Shown in pieces: positions 17,741 through 26,788 of a stretch of 64,000 nucleotides of DNA (positions within the stretch are counted from its first letter, which is position 1; each line of letters begins with the position of its first letter). Position numbers and translations under genes: made by a program. The notes beneath the pieces were generated by a model. It worked only from the letters and a program-made list of their open reading frames with translations. It did not search any database and was not told the origin of the DNA. The stretch is from Allopusillimonas soli (GTDB lineage: Bacteria; Pseudomonadota; Gammaproteobacteria; Burkholderiales; Burkholderiaceae_B): positions 223,984 to 287,983 of the forward strand of contig NZ_SDQC01000006.1 in the NCBI RefSeq assembly GCF_004153445.1, in the 5' to 3' direction.

Positions 17741-18970
17741 ATGCTCAATACGCTCTGGCTCGCGTTCTTCGTCGTAGGCGCCCTGTCGGGCCTGTACCAA
17801 TGGCTGGTGCTGCACGATACCGACGTGTTTGCCCGTATCGTGGGCGGCCTGTTCGACATGGCCGACCTGTCGGTGCAGATCATGATCCTGCTTTTCGGCA
17901 CCTTGACGCTATGGCTGGGTTTTTTGCGCATCGCCGAAGCCGCGGGGCTGGTCGAAAAGCTCAGCCGGCTTCTCGGCCCGCTGTTCGCGCGGCTCATGCC
18001 GGGCGTGCCGCGCGGCCATCCAGCCCTGGGGCTCATCACGCTCAACTTTGCCGCCAACGGTCTGGGGCTGGACAACGCGGCCACGCCGATCGGGCTGCGG
18101 GCCATGCGCGAACTACAAAGCCTGAACACGGATCCGAAATCCGCCACCAACGCGCAAATCCTGTTCCTGGTGCTGAACTCGTCGTCGCTCACGCTGCTGC
18201 CCGTCACCATCTTCATGTACCGCGCGCAGCAAGGTGCGCCCGATCCGGCCATGGTGTTCCTGCCCATATTGCTGGCCACGTCGGCCTCCTCGCTGGTGGG
18301 CCTGCTGTCGGTCGCGTTCATGCAGCGGCTCAAGCTCTACGATCCCGTTGTCCTCGCCTGGTTGGGTGGCATCATCCTGGGGCTGGGCGGCATCATGGCC
18401 GCGCTCGCCACGCTCAGCACCGCCGCCATCCAGGCCACGTCCTCGCTGGTGGGCAATCTGGTACTGTTCGGCATCATCATGGCCTTCCTGCTGGCAGGGG
18501 CCTGGAAAAAGGTGGCCGTGTATGAATGTTTCGTGGAAGGCGCGCGCGAAGGCTTTGGCATTGCACGTGATCTGCTGCCCTACCTCGTCGCCATGCTGTG
18601 CGCCATTGGCGTGCTGCGCGCCTCGGGCGCGCTGGATGTCATTCTGGATGCAGTACGCTGGCTGGCGCATGGCGCTGGCCTGGATACTCGCTTTGTCGAT
18701 GCTTTGCCCACCGCATTGGTCAAACCTTTTTCGGGCAGCGCCGCGCGCGCCATGCTCATCGAAACCATGCAGCACTTTGGCGTGGACAGCTTCCCTGCCC
18801 TGCTGGCCGCCACCGTGCAGGGCAGCACAGAAACCACCTTTTATGTCCTGGCCGTATACTTTGGCGCCGTCGGCATCCAGCGCGCGCGGCACGCCGTGGG
18901 ATGCGCCGTGCTCGCGGATCTGGCCGGGGTGCTCGCATCCATAGGCATCTGCTATTGGTTCTTTGGCTAG
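17741..18970 (+). CDS. SpmA-SpmB fused nucleoside-recognition (Gate) membrane protein
   Basis: A 409-residue integral membrane protein in which the two halves correspond to spore maturation proteins SpmA and SpmB, each a Gate-domain unit. The first half carries LITLNFAANGLGLDNAATP (about residues 97-115) and the second KPFSGSAARAMLIETMQHFG (about 328-347), both conserved family blocks. Roughly ten hydrophobic segments are visible. The family is widespread in non-sporulating Gram-negative bacteria, where the role is unknown; transport has been suggested for related Gate proteins. Single gene between fadE-like and maoC, convergent with the latter. Confidence 0.85.
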   Translation: MLNTLWLAFFVVGALSGLYQWLVLHDTDVFARIVGGLFDMADLSVQIMILLFGTLTLWLGFLRIAEAAGLVEKLSRLLGPLFARLMPGVPRGHPALGLITLNFAANGLGLDNAATPIGLRAMRELQSLNTDPKSATNAQILFLVLNSSSLTLLPVTIFMYRAQQGAPDPAMVFLPILLATSASSLVGLLSVAFMQRLKLYDPVVLAWLGGIILGLGGIMAALATLSTAAIQATSSLVGNLVLFGIIMAFLLAGAWKKVAVYECFVEGAREGFGIARDLLPYLVAMLCAIGVLRASGALDVILDAVRWLAHGAGLDTRFVDALPTALVKPFSGSAARAMLIETMQHFGVDSFPALLAATVQGSTETTFYVLAVYFGAVGIQRARHAVGCAVLADLAGVLASIGICYWFFG

Positions 18971-19010
18971 CCCGAACCGAACCCCGAAGTCTCAAAGCGA
19001 AAAAAACCGC

Positions 19011-19454
19011 CTAGACGCCGCTTCCCAGGTCGAACAGGCTTGTAGCCTCAACCTCCAGGACCTGCTCATCGCGCTGGTTGAACACGCGCCAGGTCCAACG
19101 CAGTATGCCCAGGTCCTTGCGCGACTCGGACGTGCGCAGGGAATCCACCTTGGCCTCCAGGCGCAGCGCATCGCCAGGACGCACAGGCTTGAGCCAGCGC
19201 AGCTTTTCCAGCCCTGGAGAGCCGAACGACTCGGAATTCTGCAAGGCCGCTTCCACCGCCATGCGCATGGCTATGCCGCACGTGAGCCAGCCACTGGCAA
19301 TCAGGCCATCCCAGCGTCCCGTCCGGGCTCGCTCGGGATCCACATGGAACCACTGCGGGTCATAGGCCTTGGCAAATGCCAGCATTTCTTCTTCGCTGAC
19401 GACCACGGGGGGATGGGTGATGACCATCCCCACCTTCAGTTCACTGAATTTCAT
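19011..19454 (-). CDS. MaoC-like hot-dog (R)-specific enoyl-CoA hydratase
   Basis: A 147-residue single hot-dog protein. The catalytic pair of the family is present as Asp32 and His37 in YDPQWFHVDP, and FGSPGLEKLRWLKPVRPGD forms the second conserved strand region. The start at 19454 is chosen for the family N-terminus MKFSELKVGM and the GGAAG site upstream; the frame extends 32 codons further without support. It lies 82 bases behind boxA on the same strand and may be the last gene of the box operon, where it could hydrate a dehydroadipyl-CoA intermediate. That role is inference. Confidence 0.85.
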   Translation of the reverse strand: MKFSELKVGMVITHPPVVVSEEEMLAFAKAYDPQWFHVDPERARTGRWDGLIASGWLTCGIAMRMAVEAALQNSESFGSPGLEKLRWLKPVRPGDALRLEAKVDSLRTSESRKDLGILRWTWRVFNQRDEQVLEVEATSLFDLGSGV

Positions 19455-19536
19455 GTTGCTTCCACTCTTTTTCTGAAGCCAGCAGTGTAACTGTTTGTCG
19501 GGGCATCGGTGCCGTTCCCCCCGGTGAACCGTGTCC

Positions 19537-20811
19537 TCAGTAGGTTTCAAAATGAAGGCGGCCCTGCGACTTCAGTTGCGCATGCAGCGCCGGCCAGTCA
19601 TGCCCCGCCTGGGCCGCCACCGCCTCCAAGGCCTGAAGCACGCCCTGCTCCATTCCCTTCAGTCCGCACACATAAATGCAGGTATGCGCGCTGCCCAGCA
19701 GGGCGGCCATGTCCTCGCCACGCTCCTGGATCAGATCCTGGACATAGCGCTTGGGCTGGCCGGGCTCGCGCGACAGGGCCAGATTGATATCGATGAAATC
19801 ACGCGGCAGCTTCATCAACGGCCCGAAATAAGGCAGCTCGGCCTGCGTGCGGGCGCCAAAGAACAGCATGAGGCGACCGTCGAAAGCCGCGTCCTTGAGC
19901 AGGCGGCGGCAATGCTCGGTCATGGCGCGCATTGGCGCCGATCCTGTTCCCGTGCAAATCATCACAATGTTGGCGCCCGGATGATTGGGCATGAGGAAGC
20001 TCTGCCCGAAAGGCCCGATGACCTGCACCGTATCGTGCTTCTTCAAGTCGCACAGATAATTGGAACATACACCGCGCACCGGCGAGCCGTCATGCCCGAT
20101 GGTGACCCGCTTTACCGTTAGCGCAAGATTGTTGTAGCGCGGCCGTTCGCCATCGCGCGGGCTGGCGATGGAATACTGGCGCGCATGATAGGGCCTGCCA
20201 TTTTCATCGGCGCCGGGCGGAAAAATAGCAATGGACTGCCCTTCCAGCACCGGAAAGGTCGTACTGCCAAAATCCAGCACAATATGGCGGATGTCGCTCT
20301 CCGTATCGTCACCGCTAACCCTGTAATTACCCACGACTGTCGCCGTGACCGGGTTCTTGTGCGTGTACAGATTCACATAGGGATGCGCCGCGGACCACGG
20401 CGGGATGCTGGCTCCCGCAGCCGTGGATGGCAGGCCATCCAGCATGATCGCGCCCTCATCCCCCGCTTGAACTGGCTGGGCGGCATCGCCGGACTTCTGC
20501 TCGTCCGCCGCACCCAGGACTGCCTCGTCCGGCAGAGCCTGGGGAGCGGGCAGTTCATCCCAGGAGAACTGCTGCTCCAGCGTATAAGGCTGATCCGTGA
20601 GCACCTTGATCCATGAATCCACGGCACCGGTCGGGCAAGGCGGCACACAGGCCATGCAAGCCTGGCAGATGCTTGCATCGACCACATAATTGTTGTCGTC
20701 GTGGGTTATGGCATCAATCGGACAGGTTTCCTCACAGGTGTTGCAGCGTATGCAGACCTCGGGATCGATCAGGTGCTGATTAAGGATGCGTGCGGGTATG
20801 GGTGCGTTCAT
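19537..20811 (-). CDS. boxA: Benzoyl-CoA 2,3-epoxidase reductase component BoxA
   Basis: NADPH-dependent reductase passing electrons to BoxB. The N-terminus holds two [4Fe-4S] ferredoxin motifs: Cys20, Cys23, Cys26, Cys30 and Cys49, Cys52, Cys55, Cys59. A low-complexity linker (about residues 85-145) follows, then a ferredoxin-NADP reductase module with the FAD motif RQYS at 211-214 and the NADP motif CTGTGSAP at 286-293. Length 424 fits BoxA. It follows boxB by 30 bases on the same strand. Confidence 0.95.
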   Translation of the reverse strand: MNAPIPARILNQHLIDPEVCIRCNTCEETCPIDAITHDDNNYVVDASICQACMACVPPCPTGAVDSWIKVLTDQPYTLEQQFSWDELPAPQALPDEAVLGAADEQKSGDAAQPVQAGDEGAIMLDGLPSTAAGASIPPWSAAHPYVNLYTHKNPVTATVVGNYRVSGDDTESDIRHIVLDFGSTTFPVLEGQSIAIFPPGADENGRPYHARQYSIASPRDGERPRYNNLALTVKRVTIGHDGSPVRGVCSNYLCDLKKHDTVQVIGPFGQSFLMPNHPGANIVMICTGTGSAPMRAMTEHCRRLLKDAAFDGRLMLFFGARTQAELPYFGPLMKLPRDFIDINLALSREPGQPKRYVQDLIQERGEDMAALLGSAHTCIYVCGLKGMEQGVLQALEAVAAQAGHDWPALHAQLKSQGRLHFETY

Positions 20812-20841
20812 GTTCGCCTCCCTCGATGCCAGGCTTCCGGC

Positions 20842-22269
20842 TCAGTTGAACCGGATGTATTCGAAGTTCACGGGCTGGCGGTTGATGCCGATGACCGGCG
20901 GTGCGATCCAATTCGCAAACTTTCCGGGCTCAACCACGCGGCCCATCAACGACGCCACGAATTCGCGGTCTTCCGCAGAGGGCAGCCAGTCATGCTCGTG
21001 AGCGCGCCATTGTTCCTCCGTCACAACCGTGCCGTCGGGCGCCACGCGTATGCCCGCTAGCGAGCCGATACGGCGGTTGAAGGCCTTGTGCGGCAACTGC
21101 AGCCGGAAGGCAATGCCCTTCTTTTCCAGCACCTTGTTCCAGCGGCCCACCCCGGCCATCGAGTCCTTGATGAAGTCATCGCGCAGCACTTCGTTCAGGG
21201 CATTGAGCATGGGCACTTCCACCTCGCGCAGGCGACCGTCCGCCACTTCCAGCACCTTGTAGGTGTCGTGCTTCAGGACATGGTCATCCGTTCGCTTGCC
21301 TTCCTCGTAGCGGCCTTTCAGTCCGGCGCTGTAGAAAATGGCAGCGTTGGAGGACTGATCAGCCCCGAACAGATCGATGGTGACGCTGTAATGGAAATTC
21401 AAATAACGCTGGATGGTCTGGAGATCTATGACACCCGCTGCGCGCACGCTCTCCGGGTTCTCTGTACCCAGCTCGTTCATGACATCGGCGGTGCGCTGGA
21501 GAATGCGCGACACGCCCGACTCGCCCACAAACATATGATGGGCCTCTTCGGTCAGCATGAATTTTGTGGTGCGGGCGAGCGGATCAAAACCGGACTCAGC
21601 CAGGGCGCACAACTGGAACTTGCCATCCCGGTCGGTGAAGTAGGTAAACATGAAGAATGCCAGCCAGTCCGGCGTCTTCTCATTGAACGCGCCCAGGATC
21701 CTGGGGCTGTCCTGGTCACCCGAATTGCGCTGCAGCAAGGCATCGGCCTCTTCCCGGCCATCACGTCCGAAGTAGCGGTGCAGCAAATACACCATGGCCC
21801 ACAAATGGCGGCCCTCCTCGACATTGACCTGGAAGAGGTTGCGAAGATCGTATTGAGAAGGCGCCGTCAGGCCCAGGTGCCGCTGCTGTTCGACTGATGC
21901 GGGCTCGGTGTCGCCCTGGGTGACGATAATGCGGCGCAGGTTGGCGCGGTGTTCACCCGGCGCCTCCTGCCATGCATCGCGGCCCTTGTTCTCACCGAAA
22001 TGGATCTTGCGTTCGCCATCTTGCGGCGCAAGAAAAATGCCCCAGCGGTAATCCGGCATTTTCACATGATCGAAATGCGCCCATCCGTCAGGCTGGACGC
22101 TGACTGCCGTTCGCAGATAGACATCGAAACTCTGGGCGCCCTCAGGGCCCATTTCCTGCCACCAATTAAGATAGTTGGGCTGCCAGTGTTCCAAAGCGCG
22201 TTGCAGCGCACGGTCATTGGAAAGGTTGACGTTGTTGGGAATTTTGTCTGTGTAATTGATGCCGGACAT
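20842..22269 (-). CDS. boxB: Benzoyl-CoA 2,3-epoxidase oxygenase component BoxB
   Basis: Diiron oxygenase (475 residues) that converts benzoyl-CoA and O2 to 2,3-epoxybenzoyl-CoA. The four-helix ligand set can be read as Glu122, Glu152 with His155 (EEGRH), Asp213, and Glu242 with His245 (EEAHH). The N-terminal substrate region begins MSGINYTDKIPNNVNL, typical for BoxB. Strongest marker of the aerobic hybrid benzoate pathway in this window. 33 bases behind boxC and 30 before boxA. Confidence 0.97.
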   Translation of the reverse strand: MSGINYTDKIPNNVNLSNDRALQRALEHWQPNYLNWWQEMGPEGAQSFDVYLRTAVSVQPDGWAHFDHVKMPDYRWGIFLAPQDGERKIHFGENKGRDAWQEAPGEHRANLRRIIVTQGDTEPASVEQQRHLGLTAPSQYDLRNLFQVNVEEGRHLWAMVYLLHRYFGRDGREEADALLQRNSGDQDSPRILGAFNEKTPDWLAFFMFTYFTDRDGKFQLCALAESGFDPLARTTKFMLTEEAHHMFVGESGVSRILQRTADVMNELGTENPESVRAAGVIDLQTIQRYLNFHYSVTIDLFGADQSSNAAIFYSAGLKGRYEEGKRTDDHVLKHDTYKVLEVADGRLREVEVPMLNALNEVLRDDFIKDSMAGVGRWNKVLEKKGIAFRLQLPHKAFNRRIGSLAGIRVAPDGTVVTEEQWRAHEHDWLPSAEDREFVASLMGRVVEPGKFANWIAPPVIGINRQPVNFEYIRFN

Positions 22270-22302
22270 GTCTCTTGCTCCTGAGGGTTGTGTTGGGGCC
22301 TG

Positions 22303-23961
22303 CTACACGCGATTCCAGTCAAATGCCGCCTGCTCGCCCTTGCCGTACAACTTCAGGGCGCCTTTTTCTCCCGACGCATTGGGGCGATAGAAGATCCAGT
22401 TCTGCCATGCAGACAGACGCCCGAATATCCGTGTCTCCATGGTTTCCTGTCCGCCGAAGCGAAGATTGGCCTCGAGGCCGGTCAGCGAATCAGGCGAAAG
22501 CGCACTGCGCTCCTCAATGGCGATGCGTATCTCATCGTGCCAATCGATGCCGTCCAGGGCATAGGTCACCAGGCCCAGTGCCTCAGCCTGCGCCGGCTCC
22601 AGCATGGCGCCGATCTGTTCCCGCAACGCCTGCATGGGCTGTGCCTCGTCATAGAAGCGGCGCGCCAGGCGGCTCTGCCCGCTTACCATGGGATAGTGGC
22701 CGAAGTTCAGCTCGCTCAAGGCCACCCTCGCCGGTCGCCCGGCGTCGGGATCGTCAAGCATGTAGATGCGATCGCATGCCAATGCCAGTTCCAGCAGCGT
22801 GCCGGCAAAGCACGATCCTTCTTCGATCAGCGCAAACAGCGAACGGGAACTAACGTCCAGGCGGGCAAGCGCGCGCCGCAGCATGCCCGCGACCTCGCGT
22901 ACAAACCAGTGGCCGCTTTCGCGCGCCAGCGTCTCATCGACTGCCATTACCAGGGCCGGATCGCCCTCCGTCTTGAATATCCACGTACCGATATCCAGCT
23001 CGTTGGTACGCATGTTGAGTATGGCGTCGTCAAGCTCACGTGCCAACTGCAGCGGCCACCAGGCAGCGCCTTCTCCCAGTATGCCTTCGATATCCCGCGC
23101 GGGCGGCGACTGTGGCGCGCGCACCGTCCAGGTTGCCAGGCGTCTGCCGCGATCGATATCGACCTGCACAAGCCGATAGGCGAGCCCGTCCGCGGAATCC
23201 GTGCGTTCAATCGGCGTCAATGCGATCCCCTGAGCATCAGCCGGGCGATCACTCTGCGCCGCCAACTCAAGCGCCCGGGCCTGGACAGCCTGGGAGAACT
23301 GTGCCGGCTTGGCCACCGAGTCGACCAGTCGCCAGTCCTGAGCCCGCTGGCCTCGTATGCCTTCGACCAGCGTACAGAAAATATCGGCGTGGTCGTGCCG
23401 CACACGGCGCTTGTCCGTCAGGCGGGTAAGGCCGCCGGTTCCAGGCAGGACGCCCAGCAGCGGCACCTCGGGCAGCGCAACTGACGACGAGCGATCATCC
23501 ACCAGGAGAATTTCATCACAGGCCATGGCCAGTTCGTAACCACCGCCGGCGCAGGCGCCGTTGAGCGCGGCCAGGAATTTCAGCCCGCCGTGCCGGCTGC
23601 TGTCTTCCATGCCATTGCGGGTTTCGTTGGTGAACTTGCAGAAATTCACCTTCCAGGCATGACTGGACAGGCCCAGCATGAAAATGTTGGCGCCCGAGCA
23701 GAAAATCCGTTCCTTGAGGCTGGTCACCACGACAGTGCGCACTTCGGGATGCTCGAAGCGGATGCGCTGCAAGGCGTCATGAAGTTCGATATCCACGCCT
23801 AAGTCATACGAATTGAGCTTGAGCTTGTACCCCGGGCGGATGCCGCCGTCCTCGGCAACATCCATGGCCAGAGTGGCCACCGGTCCATCGAACGTCATGG
23901 ACCAATGCCGATACCGGGAGGGATCGGTGCGGAAATCAACAGATGTGGTGGTATCGCTCAT
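22303..23961 (-). CDS. boxC: 2,3-epoxybenzoyl-CoA dihydrolase BoxC
   Basis: Opens the epoxide ring hydrolytically to 3,4-dehydroadipyl-CoA semialdehyde and formate. At 552 residues it is much longer than ordinary crotonases and contains crotonase-like regions in both halves, as BoxC does; the oxyanion-hole region KERIFCSGANIFMLG lies near residue 83, and CAGGGYELAMACDEIL near 137. First gene of the leftward boxC-boxB-boxA operon; the promoter with TGCA operators lies within the 144 bases upstream. Confidence 0.96.
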   Translation of the reverse strand: MSDTTTSVDFRTDPSRYRHWSMTFDGPVATLAMDVAEDGGIRPGYKLKLNSYDLGVDIELHDALQRIRFEHPEVRTVVVTSLKERIFCSGANIFMLGLSSHAWKVNFCKFTNETRNGMEDSSRHGGLKFLAALNGACAGGGYELAMACDEILLVDDRSSSVALPEVPLLGVLPGTGGLTRLTDKRRVRHDHADIFCTLVEGIRGQRAQDWRLVDSVAKPAQFSQAVQARALELAAQSDRPADAQGIALTPIERTDSADGLAYRLVQVDIDRGRRLATWTVRAPQSPPARDIEGILGEGAAWWPLQLARELDDAILNMRTNELDIGTWIFKTEGDPALVMAVDETLARESGHWFVREVAGMLRRALARLDVSSRSLFALIEEGSCFAGTLLELALACDRIYMLDDPDAGRPARVALSELNFGHYPMVSGQSRLARRFYDEAQPMQALREQIGAMLEPAQAEALGLVTYALDGIDWHDEIRIAIEERSALSPDSLTGLEANLRFGGQETMETRIFGRLSAWQNWIFYRPNASGEKGALKLYGKGEQAAFDWNRV

Positions 23962-24022
23962 GATTCATCCCTTGTTGTCTCGTTCCGGCGAAGTGAATAA
24001 TAATTCCTTCGCACCATTTATA

Positions 24023-24040
24023 AATGCAGAATATTGCATT
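24023..24040. promoter_or_regulatory. Candidate BoxR operator over the boxC -10 region
   Basis: AATGCA and TGCATT form a perfect inverted repeat separated by six bases. The repeat covers the predicted boxC -10 hexamer (24028-24033), so binding there would block RNA polymerase. Operators built from TGCA-centred repeats are known for BzdR/BoxR-type repressors of benzoate genes. Confidence 0.6.
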
Positions 24041-24056
24041 TTTTTGGATGCGTCAA
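24028..24056 (-). promoter_or_regulatory. Predicted sigma-70 promoter of boxCBA
   Basis: On the minus strand TTGACG (24056-24051) and TATTCT (24033-24028) are spaced by 17 bases, placing a start near 24021, about 60 bases before the boxC ATG. The -10 lies inside the TGCA palindrome. Confidence 0.6.
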
Positions 24057-24060
24057 GAAA

Positions 24061-24077
24061 AATGCATAAAAATGCAT
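24061..24077. promoter_or_regulatory. Pair of ATGCAT sites upstream of the boxC promoter
   Basis: Two copies of AATGCAT, at 24061-24067 and 24071-24077, lie ten bases apart, one helical turn, immediately upstream of the boxC -35. They repeat the core of the operator over the -10 and probably form an auxiliary BoxR site. Confidence 0.5.
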
Positions 24078-24105
24078 ACCACAGACAAGATGCGTGATTT
24101 ACGGC

Positions 24106-25053
24106 CTAGGCTTCCAGCCCAGTTGCCTCGCGGACATGCTCCCGCAAATGCGCAAAGCAGTCCTGCAGGGTGACCTCGCTGGTGAGACATTGCCAGTCGG
24201 CCTTCGCATAAAAGGCCTCACGACTGGAGAGAATACGCTTGAGATCGGCCATGGCCTCGTTGTTGCCCGCCATGGGGCGGAAATCGCCTTGGGCCATGAC
24301 ACGCTGCATATGATCCTCGGGAGAGGCCCGCAGCCAGATGGTGTAGCAATGCGATAGCAGCAAATTCAGCGTGCCAGGCTCGGACACAAGCCCGCCCGGC
24401 GTGGCCAGCACCATTTCCGGGTAGATTTGTAAAGATTCCTCAAGCGCGCGGCGCTCGTAGCGGCGATAGGCCGTGGGGCCATAGAGGCTGTGTATTTCGA
24501 GAATGCCGCAGCCGGCCACCCGCTCGATTTCGGCACTGAGCTCGACGAAGGGATACCCCAGATCGGCCGCCAGCAAACGGCCCAGCGTGGATTTGCCGGC
24601 GCCGCGCAGTCCGATCAGGGCAATCTGCTGCAGCTTGTTGCGCCGCTGGGCATCGGGATCGTCAAACAGTTCGGCCAGCAACTGCCTGGCGCGCTGCAGA
24701 TCCTGCTCAGGGCGATCCTCAAGCAACTGCCGTATCAGCAGCCACTCCGGGGTGGACGTGGTGACATCGCCCACCAGCTCCGCCAGCACGCAATTGAAGG
24801 CGGAGGCAATCTGCCGCAGCACGAGGATGGACGCATTGCCCACGCCCTGCTCCAGATTGGCAAGATGACGTTCCGACACGGAAGCGGCCCTGGCAAGCTC
24901 CTTTCGCGTCATGCCGCGCCGGGCTCGCATCCGGCGTACCCGCTCCCCCAACGCAGCCAGAAAAGGGTCTGCGCCCTCGCCGCGCGCATCGGAACCCGCG
25001 GACACTGTACGCCCGCGTTCTGGGGAAGCGGGATCGACTGCTTTATTTTTCAC
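24106..25053 (-). CDS. boxR: Benzoyl-CoA-responsive repressor, HTH plus shikimate kinase-like domain
   Basis: A 315-residue regulator of the BoxR/BzdR family. Residues 36-95 form a Cro/C1-type helix-turn-helix (GMTRKELARAASVSERHLAN), joined by a linker of about 45 residues to a shikimate kinase-like domain with Walker A GLRGAGKST at 148-156. In this family the kinase-like domain binds benzoyl-CoA and releases the repressor from DNA. It reads leftward between its own promoter, shared with the ligase gene, and the boxCBA promoter behind it. TGCA palindromes on both sides suggest that it controls both arms and itself. Confidence 0.93.
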   Translation of the reverse strand: MKNKAVDPASPERGRTVSAGSDARGEGADPFLAALGERVRRMRARRGMTRKELARAASVSERHLANLEQGVGNASILVLRQIASAFNCVLAELVGDVTTSTPEWLLIRQLLEDRPEQDLQRARQLLAELFDDPDAQRRNKLQQIALIGLRGAGKSTLGRLLAADLGYPFVELSAEIERVAGCGILEIHSLYGPTAYRRYERRALEESLQIYPEMVLATPGGLVSEPGTLNLLLSHCYTIWLRASPEDHMQRVMAQGDFRPMAGNNEAMADLKRILSSREAFYAKADWQCLTSEVTLQDCFAHLREHVREATGLEA

Positions 25054-25082
25054 CCAGAAAAACCCTTATCTGACGATGAATA

Positions 25083-25086
25083 TGCA
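25083..25086. promoter_or_regulatory. TGCA site at the boxR promoter
   Basis: A TGCA core sits directly downstream of the predicted boxR -10 on the minus strand, overlapping its last base, and could serve autorepression. It is a single half-site-like element with imperfect flanks, so evidence is weaker than for the two palindromes. Confidence 0.35.
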
Positions 25087-25113
25087 TTATAGTGCTTGAC
25101 TTGGTTTGGTAAA
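25086..25113 (-). promoter_or_regulatory. Predicted sigma-70 promoter of boxR
   Basis: On the minus strand a consensus TATAAT (25091-25086) is preceded, 16 bases upstream, by TTTACC (25113-25108). The start would lie about 25 bases before the boxR ATG. It overlaps the rightward ligase promoter face to face. Confidence 0.5.
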
Positions 25114-25124
25114 AGACATAATTT
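25096..25124 (+). promoter_or_regulatory. Predicted sigma-70 promoter of the benzoate-CoA ligase operon
   Basis: TTGACT (25096-25101) and TAATTT (25119-25124) are spaced by 17 bases, giving a start near 25131 inside the adjoining TGCA palindrome. The leader to the ligase ATG is about 100 bases. Confidence 0.6.
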
Positions 25125-25138
25125 TGCATCAGGATGCA
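25125..25138. promoter_or_regulatory. Candidate BoxR operator at the ligase transcription start
   Basis: TGCATC and GATGCA form a perfect inverted repeat around a two-base centre, directly abutting the -10 of the ligase promoter. The shared TGCA core links it to the boxC operator, consistent with one repressor governing both divergent arms. Confidence 0.6.
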
Positions 25139-25228
25139 CAAGTTTAACGCGCGCCAGGGCACCTTCCCGGGGCGCGCCGCCTGGCCTCCCCGGGCCAATA
25201 AAGCACTATAAATAGACGGAGATATCTG

Positions 25229-26788
25229 ATGCAAGCCTGTCCCGCGCAACTGAATTTCGCCAGTCATCTCATGCAGGTGAATGCCGGACGCGCTGAAAAA
25301 ACTGCTTATATCGATGACACCGGCAGCCTGTCCTATGGTGAATTGGCACAGCGGGTCGCCAAGTTCGCCGGGTTGCTGCATGAGATGGGGCTGAGACGGG
25401 AAGAGCGCATTCTGCTTGTCATGCTCGACACCGTGGACTGGCCTGTCGTGTTCCTAGGCGCGCTCTACGCAGGCGTTGTCCCTGTGGCCATCAATACCCT
25501 GCTCACCTCGCAGGACCAGGCCTATATCATGGAACACAGCCGCTGCCAGGCCGTGTTCACATCGGGGCCGCTGCTTGCAACAGTACGGGAAGCCTTGGCC
25601 CTTGCGCGACACGAGGTCCGGCATGTCGTCGTCTCGGGCACTGCCGACGCGACGCAGGCTGACCAAATTGATCTGGCAACCCGATTGCGGAAAGCCGGCG
25701 AGGCACAGGCGGTTCAGACACAGGCAGACGAGGTCGCGTTCTGGCTGTACTCTTCGGGATCCACCGGGCAGCCAAAGGGAGTGGTGCATACCCACGGCAA
25801 TCTATGGCATACAGCCGAGATCTATGGCAAGCCCATACTGGGCGTACGAGAAGACGATATCGTGTTCTCCGCGGCCAAGCTCTTTTTCGCCTATGGCCTG
25901 GGCAATGCGTTGACCTTTCCGCTTTCGGCGGGCGCGACCACTGTGCTGATGGCCGAACGGCCAACCCCGGCCGCCGTCTACAAACGACTGGTCGATCACA
26001 AGCCCACTGTGTTCTGTGGCGTGCCCACGCTATATGCTGGCATGCTGGCACATGACGATATCCCTGACAGAAGCCTGGTGGCCATGCGTGTCTGCGCCTC
26101 GGCGGGTGAAGCCCTGCCACGCAACATTGGAGACCGTTTCACCGATCATTTCGGATGCCTGATTCTTGACGGCATAGGCTCCACTGAAATGCTGCACATC
26201 TTTCTTTCCAACCGCGCTGACGATATACGCTACGGCACAACCGGCAAACCGGTGCCTGGCTATGAAGTCCAATTGCGGGATGAAAACGGAGGACTGGTGG
26301 CGCCAGGCGCCATCGGCGACCTGTACATAAAAGGCCCGAGCGCTGCACTGATGTACTGGCACAATCGCAGCAAGAGCCGCGAGACCTTCCTGGGCGACTG
26401 GATAAAGAGCGGCGACAAATACGTGTGCGATGAAGATGGCTACTACACCTATTCAGGCCGAAGCGACGACATGATCAAAGTCAGCGGCCAGTATGTGTCT
26501 CCAGTCGAAGTGGAGAACACGCTCGTTCAGCATGCAGCTGTATTGGAAGCCGCCGTGATCGGCGTGGCAGATGGCCAGGGCCTGGTCAAGACAACCGCCT
26601 ATGTCGTGCTGCGTTCGGGCACGGCGCCCTGTGAGGCGGTGCAGGCCGAGCTGCAGGCCTTCGTCAAGGCGAATCTGGCGCCATTCAAGTATCCGCGCAC
26701 GATACACTTCATCGACGACCTGCCCAAGACCGCCACTGGAAAAATACAGCGCTTCCGCCTGCGCCAAATGGAGAGCCTTCACCCATGA
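25229..26788 (+). CDS. bclA: Benzoate-CoA ligase
   Basis: AMP-forming ligase (519 residues) that activates benzoate to benzoyl-CoA, the entry step of the box pathway. The P-loop-like YSSGSTGQPKGVVHTHG spans about residues 174-190 and the C-terminal catalytic lysine is Lys505 in KTATGKIQR. The DGIGSTEMLHIF block and the overall size match benzoate/4-hydroxybenzoate-CoA ligases; position beside boxR and boxABC makes benzoate the best substrate call. A GGAG site precedes the ATG. Overlaps the following hydrolase gene by four bases. Confidence 0.93.
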   Translation: MQACPAQLNFASHLMQVNAGRAEKTAYIDDTGSLSYGELAQRVAKFAGLLHEMGLRREERILLVMLDTVDWPVVFLGALYAGVVPVAINTLLTSQDQAYIMEHSRCQAVFTSGPLLATVREALALARHEVRHVVVSGTADATQADQIDLATRLRKAGEAQAVQTQADEVAFWLYSSGSTGQPKGVVHTHGNLWHTAEIYGKPILGVREDDIVFSAAKLFFAYGLGNALTFPLSAGATTVLMAERPTPAAVYKRLVDHKPTVFCGVPTLYAGMLAHDDIPDRSLVAMRVCASAGEALPRNIGDRFTDHFGCLILDGIGSTEMLHIFLSNRADDIRYGTTGKPVPGYEVQLRDENGGLVAPGAIGDLYIKGPSAALMYWHNRSKSRETFLGDWIKSGDKYVCDEDGYYTYSGRSDDMIKVSGQYVSPVEVENTLVQHAAVLEAAVIGVADGQGLVKTTAYVVLRSGTAPCEAVQAELQAFVKANLAPFKYPRTIHFIDDLPKTATGKIQRFRLRQMESLHP

